A stretch of DNA of 21,356 nt. Source: a virus. Every line of letters starts with the position of its first letter. The stretch's first letter is position 1. The translations under genes were made by a program, and so were the position numbers. Shown one piece after another: positions 12,838 to 20,253 of the stretch. The notes below the pieces were generated by a model. The model searched no databases and was not told the DNA's origin. It saw only the letters and a list, made by a program, of their open reading frames with translations. The DNA lies in the IMG/VR virus record IMGVR_UViG_3300025910_000040, positions 1 to 21,356 of that record; one strand, 5' to 3'.

Positions 12838-14013
12838 ATGTTATACGTCAATCCCATTATCAATGAAGATACCAGCATTGATCTATACGCTGGCAATGAT
12901 AGAAGTTATAGAGAACTTCTGCCATTGTGGGATGCGTTAGGCGAGAGGCGAGGAACATTCTTTGCCTCTCGTCTAGTACATCAGAATGGTGCAGCTATTC
13001 AATACACAGATAATGGCATTGATAGTGATAGTCCTATTGTCATTTCAAACTATAAAGATTTAAATGACATATTTATCGCCTGTAAAGAACGTCCATTTAT
13101 CATGTTCGAGAATGAGCATAATTCAGAAACACGTGGATTATTAAATATTGTTTCTTTGTTTTTATGCAAAGACCAAAAGATGTCAAAGCTACGCAAAGCG
13201 TATTCCAAAAATGTATCTTTGTTTGATACCGCTCAATCTGCTGCTCGTCTAATCTTTGAATTCTGCAAAGGCAAAGAGCCTGAATATATTACAGAAGTTA
13301 ATGGCAAGAGTGTTGGAATTATTTATATGGTTTGGGGAGACAAAGCTTTACAAGCTGCCAAAAGATCAATAGCGACATTGAAGCAATTAGGTTATTGTTA
13401 CCCTGCTGCATTTATAGGGCAATGGAAACAAAATGAAAATTGGACAAAGGGACATGGCGTTAATGTTATTTGTAGCATTGACCCGTTTGATAAAACAAAG
13501 CAACGTGGATTTCAATTTAGAGCAGGTAGAATAAAGCCATTATTGTATGAGTTGTCCCCCTTTGATTACACTTTATACCTTGATGCTGATACATCTTTTT
13601 TACAACCTATCCAAAGCTCATTTGAGTTACTAAATGATTTTGATCTGATTGTCACTGATGAAAAATTATCACTAGCACAGTTATATAATAAAAAATTAGC
13701 TGGCTGGGAATTGAATATGTTGGAACGCGATAGCACAATTATAGAACTTAATGGAGATGATGGCCAACCTTTTGTTAATAGCGGTGTGTTTTTCTTTCGC
13801 AAGAATAATATAACTAGGAAATTATTTGCTGATTGGTCTAAAGAGTGGTTGAGATTTCAAGAATGGGATGAGCAATTGGCACTCATGCGTGCAATATATA
13901 AGAATGACGCAATTGTTAAACACCTGCCAGTGGAGTGGAACTCTCCCAGCTTGAACGAGAAAGCAATTATTTTCCATAATTATGGGCGTGGGGAAGTGAG
14001 AATAAATGTCTAA
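12838..14013 (+). CDS. Glycosyltransferase-like protein (GT-A fold with DAD motif)
   Basis: This 391-aa protein has two parts. Residues 1-150 are a region I do not recognise. From about residue 158 there is a GT-A nucleotide-sugar transferase-like domain: SVGIIYMVWGDKALQAAKRS (158-177), the metal-binding DAD at 249-251 in YTLYLDADTSFLQ, FVNSGVFFF (312-320), WDEQLALMRA (343-352) and a late HNYGRG (380-385). This resembles GT8/GT77-like enzymes. I chose ATG 12838, four bases after the capsid stop codon, with GGAG 8 nt upstream. The next gene overlaps it by 8 nt. It probably acts with the next two genes to decorate a virion or host component. Substrate unknown. Confidence 0.75.
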   Translation: MLYVNPIINEDTSIDLYAGNDRSYRELLPLWDALGERRGTFFASRLVHQNGAAIQYTDNGIDSDSPIVISNYKDLNDIFIACKERPFIMFENEHNSETRGLLNIVSLFLCKDQKMSKLRKAYSKNVSLFDTAQSAARLIFEFCKGKEPEYITEVNGKSVGIIYMVWGDKALQAAKRSIATLKQLGYCYPAAFIGQWKQNENWTKGHGVNVICSIDPFDKTKQRGFQFRAGRIKPLLYELSPFDYTLYLDADTSFLQPIQSSFELLNDFDLIVTDEKLSLAQLYNKKLAGWELNMLERDSTIIELNGDDGQPFVNSGVFFFRKNNITRKLFADWSKEWLRFQEWDEQLALMRAIYKNDAIVKHLPVEWNSPSLNEKAIIFHNYGRGEVRINV

Positions 14014-14737
14014 AACTGCTTTGATAATTGTTGGTCAACCTCGTACATTTGAATTCTGTTTCCCGTCACTAAAAAAACATATTTTAGACGTGTATCATCC
14101 TGATATTTTTATTTGCACCGACGATCAAAAAGAAAGAATAGCAGAGCTATATAAACCTATTGCTCTTGACGTGTTGACGCAGGAAGAGATATTTGATTAT
14201 GCCATTCAATTGCGCGATGCCATCCCAAGCGTGATGCCTACTAATGATTTATCAGTTGCGTGGAAACTCAATCGTGCAATGACTAGAAAAGCAGAGCATG
14301 AATTGGTGGAAGGTTTTATTTATGATACTGTGATTGTTACCAGATTTGATGTGAAATTTAGAAATGTGCCATTGATAAAAGCAAAGCAAAATACTTTTCA
14401 TGTTCCCTTGATTGGTGGTTATTGGGATACGCCAGAAGATACTCCTGGTATTCACTGGGGTGGGTACTCTGCTCATCTGTGCTGGGGCTCATCTGATGTT
14501 ATGAACAAAATTGCCAATATCTATTTTGATGCTGCTGATTATCTAACACTTGCAACAAACGCAACAGAAAAATTTGGTTGGGCGCCCGAGCATGTTCTAA
14601 AATACTTTTGTGATGTAAATGGCATACAAGCATTTTTTGAAGATATTGAAATGATGTTAATCCGAGGCACATCCATCCATCCTATGTCATTTCACAATCA
14701 CAAACTTTCTGAATATCCAGAGTATTTATATGATTGA
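14006..14737 (+). CDS. Second glycosyltransferase-like protein
   Basis: This 243-aa protein starts with a strand followed by GQPRTF (residues 10-15), a signature seen in a group of uncharacterised glycosyltransferase-like proteins. It then has VTRFDVKF (111-118), where an aspartate lies in a position comparable to a DxD-like metal site, a Trp/Gly-rich stretch (WGGYSAHLCWGSSD, 151-164) and PEHVLKYF (194-201), similar to the acceptor-side motif of such proteins. It overlaps both neighbours by 8 nt, so all three genes of this insert are translated together. The enzyme class is a moderate-confidence inference; the sugar and acceptor are unknown. Confidence 0.6.
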   Translation: MSKTALIIVGQPRTFEFCFPSLKKHILDVYHPDIFICTDDQKERIAELYKPIALDVLTQEEIFDYAIQLRDAIPSVMPTNDLSVAWKLNRAMTRKAEHELVEGFIYDTVIVTRFDVKFRNVPLIKAKQNTFHVPLIGGYWDTPEDTPGIHWGGYSAHLCWGSSDVMNKIANIYFDAADYLTLATNATEKFGWAPEHVLKYFCDVNGIQAFFEDIEMMLIRGTSIHPMSFHNHKLSEYPEYLYD

Positions 14738-15254
14738 TATTTATTCGATTACAACAGCAGCAGAACGCAATAAATTATCAGAGCTTGCCAAAGAAGTTCC
14801 TAACAATGGTTGCATTGTAGAAATAGGCGCATTGTATGGCGGTGTTACTGCTGTATTAGGATTAGCTGCTCCTAATACTCGTATTTATGCAATAGACAAT
14901 TTTTCCTGGCACCCTGAAAATATGCCAGTGACAAGTAAAGCATTATTGCTTGACAACATGAAATCTATTGGTGTTAAAAATGTGCTTGTGCTTGAAATGA
15001 CAAGTAAAGAAGCTATGCGGAATTGGAATAGAAATATTGACCTGTTGTGGATTGATGGTGGTCATGATTTCAAAACTGTTTATTTTGATCTGTATAACTT
15101 TTCAATGTGCGCTGATGTTATCGCAATGCACGATTACAGAAATATTTTATGGCCTGACATCGAACAAGCTGTAAAGATATTTTTGTCTGCTGATAGCAAT
15201 TGGCACATTAGTGAGGTTGTAGATCAATTGGTAGTATTGCGAAAGAGGAAATAA
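14730..15254 (+). CDS. Class I SAM-dependent methyltransferase
   Basis: This 174-aa protein shows the Methyltransf_24-like pattern. Motif I is VEIGALYGG (residues 30-38), the acidic ribose-binding loop is AIDNF (54-58), DLLWIDGGHD is at 104-113 and MHDY at 133-136. Proteins of this group often methylate sugars or small hydroxylated substrates in glycan clusters. It follows the two glycosyltransferase-like genes with an 8-nt overlap and precedes a head connector gene by two bases. The simplest reading is that it methylates the sugar added by its neighbours. No DNA-recognition domain is present, so DNA methylation is less likely. Confidence 0.8.
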   Translation: MIDIYSITTAAERNKLSELAKEVPNNGCIVEIGALYGGVTAVLGLAAPNTRIYAIDNFSWHPENMPVTSKALLLDNMKSIGVKNVLVLEMTSKEAMRNWNRNIDLLWIDGGHDFKTVYFDLYNFSMCADVIAMHDYRNILWPDIEQAVKIFLSADSNWHISEVVDQLVVLRKRK

Positions 15255-15256
15255 TT

Positions 15257-15685
15257 ATGGCTGCTTCTGCTGCTGATATTGCAAGATTAAGACGAATGAC
15301 AAATGAGTTAACAACTGCTGTTTATGATGATAGCTTGATGGCTGATTATTTAGAAGCATGGCCACTTGTTGATAAGAATGGTTTGACTATTGAGAATGGC
15401 GAGAGTTGGATTGAAGCTTATGACTTGCACGCTGCTGCTGCCGATATATGGGAAGAGAAAGCGGCAAAGGCTTATGATAAGCATGATTTTTCTGCTGATG
15501 GTGCTAATTATTCAGCAGACCAGATACACGCCAACGCTCAAACACAAGCAAAGCGCCATAGGGCACAACAAAAAGCAAAAGTAAAGAGAATGACACCTGT
15601 CCGTACTTCAACATATTACCCAAGTTATGTTAATCCTATCTTCGATGAAGATGAAAACCCAGACTGGGTAGATAGTGTGATCTAA
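15257..15685 (+). CDS. Head-tail connector (gp15-like adaptor)
   Basis: This 142-aa mostly helical protein begins ADIARLRRMTNELTTAVYDD, continues with SWIEAYDLHAAAADIWEEKA (about 51-70), and ends with a polar, Pro-containing tail. This pattern is usual for the first head-completion gene after the capsid in siphoviruses. Position supports the call: it is first in a tight run of overlapping connector genes. A GAGG-type ribosome binding site lies upstream. It would bind beneath the portal and extend the DNA channel. The family assignment is by pattern, not by catalytic residues. Confidence 0.7.
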   Translation: MAASAADIARLRRMTNELTTAVYDDSLMADYLEAWPLVDKNGLTIENGESWIEAYDLHAAAADIWEEKAAKAYDKHDFSADGANYSADQIHANAQTQAKRHRAQQKAKVKRMTPVRTSTYYPSYVNPIFDEDENPDWVDSVI

Positions 15686-16062
15686 TGTTAGATAGTAATC
15701 AATTGTCCCATTTCAGAGAAAGACAAGCAGTATCATTGATGGATACTTGCCATCGGCTTGTTTATTCTCGAACATATAATGATTACAACGAACCTGTTGA
15801 AATATGGACAGAAAGCAATACAGATATTCCGTGCGGTTTAGATATGCGCCCAGGTGAAGAGCGTGGTAGAGATAAAGATACTATTGTTTCGTACGATGCA
15901 ACTTTAAGAGTGTCATTGACAACTGCTTTTGTTGAAAAAGATAAAGTAAAGATAACAAAACGATTTGGTGAAAGTATTACAGCAATTGAGTTCGAGATTA
16001 ATTCACCTGCTCAAAGAGGTCCATCAGGCATTCGTTTTCTGCTAAAGAAAATATCATTATGA
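15685..16062 (+). CDS. Head-tail stopper / joining protein
   Basis: This 125-aa beta-rich protein has the sequence style of head-closure proteins: a conserved-looking segment CGLDMRPGEERGRDKDT (about 50-66), then strands such as VSYDATLRVSLT and DKVKITKRFGE. It starts in a TAATG overlap with the connector gene and ends in an ATGA overlap with the next. The gene order connector, stopper, gp10-like, terminator, tail tube is the standard one, which is the main support. It probably closes the portal channel after packaging. Confidence 0.65.
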   Translation: MLDSNQLSHFRERQAVSLMDTCHRLVYSRTYNDYNEPVEIWTESNTDIPCGLDMRPGEERGRDKDTIVSYDATLRVSLTTAFVEKDKVKITKRFGESITAIEFEINSPAQRGPSGIRFLLKKISL

Positions 16063-16508
16063 AATATTCATTGAAGATAGACACAAAACAACTTGACAAA
16101 GCATTATCTAAAATACATGGTAATGTTTCAGATGGTTTAGGCAAAGCAGTATTAGCAGGTTTATTTCAACTTGAAGCAGAAGCTAAAATAAATATTAGAG
16201 CAAACTTCAAACAGAGAACTGGTTTTCTAGCTTCTGCATGGGAAACAATTTTAGATAATAAGACAAATAAAACAGCAACGGGGCACACTGCTCCACTTGC
16301 TGTGTACGCAAGAATACAAGAATTAGGTGGCGTTATCAAAGCCACGAAAGGTAGATTAACATTCCAAACAGATGACGGAGCATGGCACAGCGTCAATGCA
16401 GTAACAATTCCCGCGCGTCCATATTTGCGCCGTGCTGCTGATGAGCATAAAGAGGATATATTTCAAGCTGTTAGTAATATTTTGAATGAATTGATTGAAG
16501 GCAAATAA
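16059..16508 (+). CDS. HK97 gp10-like neck protein
   Basis: This 149-aa protein matches the HK97 gp10 family. An N-terminal amphipathic helix (TKQLDKALSKIHGNVSDGLG) leads into AKINIRANFKQRTGFLASAW (about 47-66), an AVYARIQELGG segment (about 82-92), and the typical C-terminal TIPARPYLRRAADEHKEDI (about 117-135). The protein takes part in joining head and tail. It starts in an ATGA overlap with the stopper gene and ends in a TAATG overlap with a small gene. Both motif and position agree. Confidence 0.82.
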   Translation: MKYSLKIDTKQLDKALSKIHGNVSDGLGKAVLAGLFQLEAEAKINIRANFKQRTGFLASAWETILDNKTNKTATGHTAPLAVYARIQELGGVIKATKGRLTFQTDDGAWHSVNAVTIPARPYLRRAADEHKEDIFQAVSNILNELIEGK

Positions 16509-16666
16509 TGGCAACACAAGAAGCATTAATAAAAGTTGATACAACAGAATTAGATAGAGCGGCGGCTAAGGTCGAATATCTTTTGTCACTTGTTGAGAAA
16601 CTTTATAAGTTATCGGAAAGAAGCTGGTTAATTAGATTTTTATTAGGTATAAATAATGACCGCTAA
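16508..16666 (+). CDS. Hypothetical small protein in the neck operon (52 aa)
   Basis: This short gene begins at ATG 16508 (TAATG overlap with the upstream stop) and ends at TAA 16664-16666, overlapping the next gene by 11 nt. The product begins MATQEALIKVDTTELDRAAA and is mostly helical (residues 14-38), ending in a hydrophobic, basic stretch (SWLIRFLLGI). It resembles the N-terminus of the gp10-like protein next door in the phrase KVDTTELDRA versus KIDTKQLDKA, so it may be a truncated duplicate of that gene. Confidence 0.6.
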   Translation: MATQEALIKVDTTELDRAAAKVEYLLSLVEKLYKLSERSWLIRFLLGINNDR

Positions 16667-17063
16667 TATCTGGAAAGCATTACCGCATTTCATAAAGAAT
16701 AATTCTGGAGTTGCTGCTCTAATTGTTGACAGAGTTTACCCTATGCGCTTACCTGAAACAACAACCTTACCAGCTATTGCCTTTCAAGATATATCAACAG
16801 TTGCAACACAAGCGCATAAAGAGAGATCAATATTACCGCGTCCTAGATTTCAATTCACAATTTATGGTGGTACTGTTGAAAGTATTGATCTTGTTTCTAA
16901 AGCATTGAAAACAGCATTGGACGGCTATCAAGGAAACATGGGAACTGGTTCCTATATCACGGAGGTGGAAGCATGTTTGTATAAGAATGAATTTAGCAAT
17001 GATGACCCCGAAACTGGTATCTATTTACGATACCAAGATTATTTGATTATGTATAAGGAGTAA
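16656..17063 (+). CDS. Tail terminator (SPP1 gp17 / DUF3168-like)
   Basis: This 135-aa protein has the DUF3168 pattern: an early helix followed by VAALIVDRVYPMRLPETTTLP (about 19-39), an AIAFQDI strand, PRFQFTIYGGT (about 62-72), a helix (VSKALKTALDGY, about 79-90) and late strands. Tail terminators cap the growing tail tube and join it to the head. It lies just before the tail tube, as expected, and overlaps the small upstream gene by 11 nt. A weak ribosome binding site is present. Confidence 0.75.
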   Translation: MTANIWKALPHFIKNNSGVAALIVDRVYPMRLPETTTLPAIAFQDISTVATQAHKERSILPRPRFQFTIYGGTVESIDLVSKALKTALDGYQGNMGTGSYITEVEACLYKNEFSNDDPETGIYLRYQDYLIMYKE

Positions 17064-17065
17064 AT

Positions 17066-17299
17066 ATGGACGAAACAATTAGAGCTAAATTTCTTTGTGT
17101 AAGTAAAACAGTTGACATGGATGGAAAAGGAAAGAGTTATAAATTTAAGTTCTATCCTGTTACAAGTGGAAGCAAGGAAAATGAAACCTTTTTCAAATAT
17201 ACGCCATCAGGTTCACTTGAAATTGGCGTTACCGCAACAGATGTATTTGAAGTAGGTCAAGAATATTATCTTGATTTCAATAAAGCAAATAAGGAGTAA
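17066..17299 (+). CDS. Hypothetical protein before the tail tube (77 aa)
   Basis: This small, soluble, beta-rich protein starts MDETIRAKFLCVSKTVDMDG and ends in a strand-turn (GQEYYLDFNKANKE). A strong ribosome binding site (AAGGAG) precedes the ATG, and another, of the same type, sits at its end before the tail tube, so it is well expressed. It is not a recognised tail-tube paralogue. A small gene in this place is found in several siphoviruses, without known role. Confidence 0.6.
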   Translation: MDETIRAKFLCVSKTVDMDGKGKSYKFKFYPVTSGSKENETFFKYTPSGSLEIGVTATDVFEVGQEYYLDFNKANKE

Positions 17300-17304
17300 A
17301 TAAA

Positions 17305-17724
17305 ATGACTGATACACGCCAAGGCGGATATGGTTCCGTCCTCAAGATCAATACAGGGAGCTTAACTGCTGTTACTCATGTTATGGATTTTGAGTTCCCA
17401 GAGTTTGAAAAGATTATTGCTGAAATCACCGCCCATGATAGCCCGGGTGGTTGGGCAGAACATATTTCAACCAACAAGCGCAAAATGAATTCATTCACAG
17501 TAAAGCTGGTTTGGGATGTAAATGAATTAACTCATGCTGCTGTTGTCGCTGCGTTTGATAGTGATGAAGCTGTTGGAATGTCTGTTGAAGATCCAGACGG
17601 CAATGAGGTGATTGCCTTTGATGGGATTGTTACAAAGCTGGGTCGTATTGCAGAACAAGAGGAAGGTTATGCCTGTGATGTTGAAATTCAACCCACTGGC
17701 ATCCCTACCATTAACGGTTCGTAA
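17305..17724 (+). CDS. Major tail tube protein
   Basis: This 139-aa protein shows a tail-tube pattern: strands with GSVLKINTGSLTAVTHVMDF (11-30), then ITAHDSPGGWAEHISTNKRK (41-60), SFTVKLVWDVNE (63-74) and a last strand (GYACDVEIQPTGI). Many copies of this protein polymerise into the tube around the tape measure. A strong AAGGAG ribosome binding site precedes it, and its codons are G+C-shifted compared with neighbours, as in the capsid gene. Its position before the chaperone pair and tape measure is standard. Confidence 0.85.
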   Translation: MTDTRQGGYGSVLKINTGSLTAVTHVMDFEFPEFEKIIAEITAHDSPGGWAEHISTNKRKMNSFTVKLVWDVNELTHAAVVAAFDSDEAVGMSVEDPDGNEVIAFDGIVTKLGRIAEQEEGYACDVEIQPTGIPTINGS

Positions 17725-17726
17725 TC

Positions 17727-18143
17727 ATGACAAATAAAAATAAATATCTTTCTGCTAGTGAAATTCTAGCCGCCAATGACATTCAAATTGAAGAGCTACC
17801 CGTCCCCGAATGGGGAGGCGTGATCTGTGTCAAGACACTGCAAGCAGATGAAAGAGATGAATTAGAAGCGTCTATGGTTGTATTGTCAAACACAGGTCAG
17901 GCGAAGAGTATGAAGCTTGACCATTTGAGGTCAACCATTGCCTATTTGGGTATCTGTGATGATAAAGGTAATCGTTTATTCACAGATAAAAAAGATATAG
18001 CTGCGTTAGGTAAAAAATCTGCTGCTGCTCTTGATAGAGTTGTATCAAGAATTCAACAAATGTCCGCAATGTCACCAGCAGATATTGAGAATTTGGTAGC
18101 AGAAATAAAAAACGACCAATCCGCCGCTTTGCCTACCGCCTAG
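17727..18143 (+). CDS. Tail assembly chaperone (gpG-like)
   Basis: This 138-aa protein precedes the tape measure and ends at TAG 18141-18143, just after a frameshift signal. It is an acidic and helical protein with an early strand pair (IEELPVPEWGGVICVKTLQ, about 18-36) typical of G-type chaperones, and a late helical region (about 110-135). G-type proteins coat the tape measure during tail assembly. Most ribosomes would make this form; a fraction would slip at 18107-18113 and make the longer GT form. Confidence 0.8.
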   Translation: MTNKNKYLSASEILAANDIQIEELPVPEWGGVICVKTLQADERDELEASMVVLSNTGQAKSMKLDHLRSTIAYLGICDDKGNRLFTDKKDIAALGKKSAAALDRVVSRIQQMSAMSPADIENLVAEIKNDQSAALPTA

Positions 18144-18148
18144 CGGCG
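18107..18148 (+). promoter_or_regulatory. Programmed -1 frameshift signal
   Basis: The heptamer A AAA AAC (18107-18113) is in the exact register of the gpG frame (codons AAA 18108-18110, AAC 18111-18113). After an 8-nt spacer, CGCCGC (18122-18127) can pair with GCGGCG (18143-18148) in an all-G/C 6-bp stem with a 15-nt loop that covers the gpG stop codon. The -1 frame is open from there to the tape-measure start. All elements of a bacterial -1 frameshift site are present. Confidence 0.88.
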
Positions 18149-18427
18149 CACTTGGGACGAATTGATGTGGACAAAATGCTTGCTGAAATATCATCAAGAC
18201 AGTTATCAGAGTGGATGGCATTTGCACGATTAGAACCATTTGGTTTTGAGGCAGATATGTTAGGTCACGCCATTACTGCTTCAACTGTTGCAAACACAAG
18301 CAGAACAAAGAAAAGCCAAAAGGTATTCAAACCTGATGATTTCATACCTAAAGAAAGACGTATACCCACACCAGCAGAATTTTTCCAAAACCTGAAAACA
18401 TATTTCCAGTTACGAAAAGATAAATAA
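18113..18427 (+). CDS. T-domain of the frameshifted tail chaperone (gpGT extension)
   Basis: This -1-frame extension is read from 18113 after slippage. It adds about 104 residues (starting RPIRRFAYRLAAHLGRIDVD) to 129 residues of gpG, for a 233-aa GT fusion. The first part shows the T-domain pattern: HLGRIDVDKMLAEISSRQLS and WMAFARLEPFG. The frame has only a TTG at 18152 without a ribosome binding site as an independent start, so frameshifting is the better explanation. Its stop overlaps the tape-measure ATG (TAATG). T domains bind tail tube subunits and recruit them to the tape measure. Confidence 0.82.
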   Translation, partial: RPIRRFAYRLAAHLGRIDVDKMLAEISSRQLSEWMAFARLEPFGFEADMLGHAITASTVANTSRTKKSQKVFKPDDFIPKERRIPTPAEFFQNLKTYFQLRKDK

Positions 18428-20253
18428 TGGCAACCACTATCGCGCAACTGTTAGCCACATTAGGACTAGATAGCTCTGCTTTTGATAAAGGCATTGATGC
18501 TGCTGAAAACAAGAGCAAGGGATTTAGTAATACCATGTTGGGATTGTCCAATGTGGGTGCTGGTGTTCTTACTGCTGGCTTTACAACTGCGGCAGCGGGT
18601 GCTGCATTACTAGGCTCTGAAATTTATAAAGATATAGGTATTGCTGCTGACGCTGAAAAGGTGCAAGCACAGTTAGAGGCAGTAATTAAATCTACTGGTG
18701 GAGTTGCTGGTGTAACAGCACAAGCAGCGAATGAATTAGCCACCGCTTTATCATCAGTTACTACTTTTGACGATGAAGCTATTACGAGTGGCGAAAGTAT
18801 GTTGCTAACATTTACCAATATTGGCGAAGATGTTTTTCCACAAGCAACTGAAACAATATTGGATATGTCGCAAGCATTAGGGCAAGATTTACAAAGCTCT
18901 GCAATACAATTAGGTAAAGCATTAAACGATCCTGTTCAAGGCATTACGGCTTTACAGCGTGTAGGTGTGTCATTCACTGATGAGCAAAAGAAACAAGTAG
19001 AAGCAATGGTGGAAGCAGGTAAGACAGAAGAGGCACAAAGATTTATATTGGCAGAATTATCAAAAGAGTTTGGTGGTTCTGCCAAAGCAGCAGGAGAAAC
19101 ATTTGGGGGACAAATGATTATCTTGAAAAATCTTATTGACAACATTAGGGAAAGTGTTGGCGCAAAATTCTTGCCTATACTTATCAAGCTGGGCAAGATG
19201 TTTAAAGATCAATTAATGAAGCCAGAGGTATTGGCATTTATAGATCAATTGGCAAGCGCCATTGCTTCATTCGTTGAAAACGCAGTAAATAATATCCCTA
19301 AATTTATTCAGGGATTTAAAGTTGCGTTCCAATGGCTGCAAGACAACAAGCCAATTGTCGTTGGAATTCTTGCTGCTCTAGGTGTTGCCGTGCTTGCGTT
19401 TGGTGTCACTACTGCCATTGCTGCTTATACTGCATTAGTTCCATTGCTTCCCATTATTGCAGTAATGGCAGCCATTGGGCTTGCTGCATATCTTTTATAC
19501 AGAGCTTGGACAGAAAACTGGGGAGGGATACAGGAGAAAGCTGCTGCTGTTTGGGCATTTATTCAACCCTTATTAGCTCAATTGATTACATGGTTGCAAA
19601 TAAATATTCCAGCAGCTATCAAGGCTTTATCAGCATTTTGGACGGGAACTTTGTTGCCTGCTATTCAATCTGTTTGGCAATGGTTGAGTACAACATTATT
19701 TCCATTCTTTCAATCAATCGCTAACTTTCTAAGTATTGTATTTACAAAGATAATTATAGATTTAGCGAATGTATGGACAACAGAGTTATTGCCTGCTATC
19801 ACTACTCTTTATAACTTTTTAAAGACATATGTGTTTCCAATATTTCAAGCTATAGGCTCGTTTATTGGCAATAGATTAGTGGTATGGTTTAATAGCTTAA
19901 CTGAAACTGTACAGTTACTTACAGGTTGGATTAATACACTAGCAACAACATTATCCGGAATGTCAAATAGTATCCCAGACTGGTTAATGCCTGGTTCACC
20001 TACGCCTTTCGAGTTAGGGTTATTAGGTATTGTTGATGCTCTTGACAAAGTAAATCAATCAAGCTTCTTACCTAAACTGCCTACAAACAATATGAGTTTA
20101 TCGCCTGCTGCTGCAACTGTTGGCGGTAATAATCTTTCTGCAAGTGGCGCGCAAGGCAGAAACTATACAATCAGTATAGCTGCCACAATACGCAATGAGC
20201 AAGACATAGACCATCTAACGCAAAGAATAGTTAAACGGATAACCAAATCATAA
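18427..20253 (+). CDS. Tail tape measure protein
   Basis: This 608-aa protein sets tail length and is ejected with the DNA. The N-terminal third has the TP901-type core pattern (AADAEKVQAQLEAVIKST near 73-90, then SGESMLLTFTNIGEDVFPQA near 121-140, and NDPVQGITALQRVGV near 167-181). Hydrophobic segments lie at about 309-333 and 335-358. Residues about 400-480 hold two similar 45-residue repeats starting at W405 and W450 (FWTGTLLPAIQ and VWTTELLPAIT). The C-terminus is basic. It begins in a TAATG overlap with the T frame. The length is short for the family, so a relatively short tail is expected (about 90 nm at 1.5 angstrom per residue). Confidence 0.88.
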   Translation: MATTIAQLLATLGLDSSAFDKGIDAAENKSKGFSNTMLGLSNVGAGVLTAGFTTAAAGAALLGSEIYKDIGIAADAEKVQAQLEAVIKSTGGVAGVTAQAANELATALSSVTTFDDEAITSGESMLLTFTNIGEDVFPQATETILDMSQALGQDLQSSAIQLGKALNDPVQGITALQRVGVSFTDEQKKQVEAMVEAGKTEEAQRFILAELSKEFGGSAKAAGETFGGQMIILKNLIDNIRESVGAKFLPILIKLGKMFKDQLMKPEVLAFIDQLASAIASFVENAVNNIPKFIQGFKVAFQWLQDNKPIVVGILAALGVAVLAFGVTTAIAAYTALVPLLPIIAVMAAIGLAAYLLYRAWTENWGGIQEKAAAVWAFIQPLLAQLITWLQINIPAAIKALSAFWTGTLLPAIQSVWQWLSTTLFPFFQSIANFLSIVFTKIIIDLANVWTTELLPAITTLYNFLKTYVFPIFQAIGSFIGNRLVVWFNSLTETVQLLTGWINTLATTLSGMSNSIPDWLMPGSPTPFELGLLGIVDALDKVNQSSFLPKLPTNNMSLSPAAATVGGNNLSASGAQGRNYTISIAATIRNEQDIDHLTQRIVKRITKS

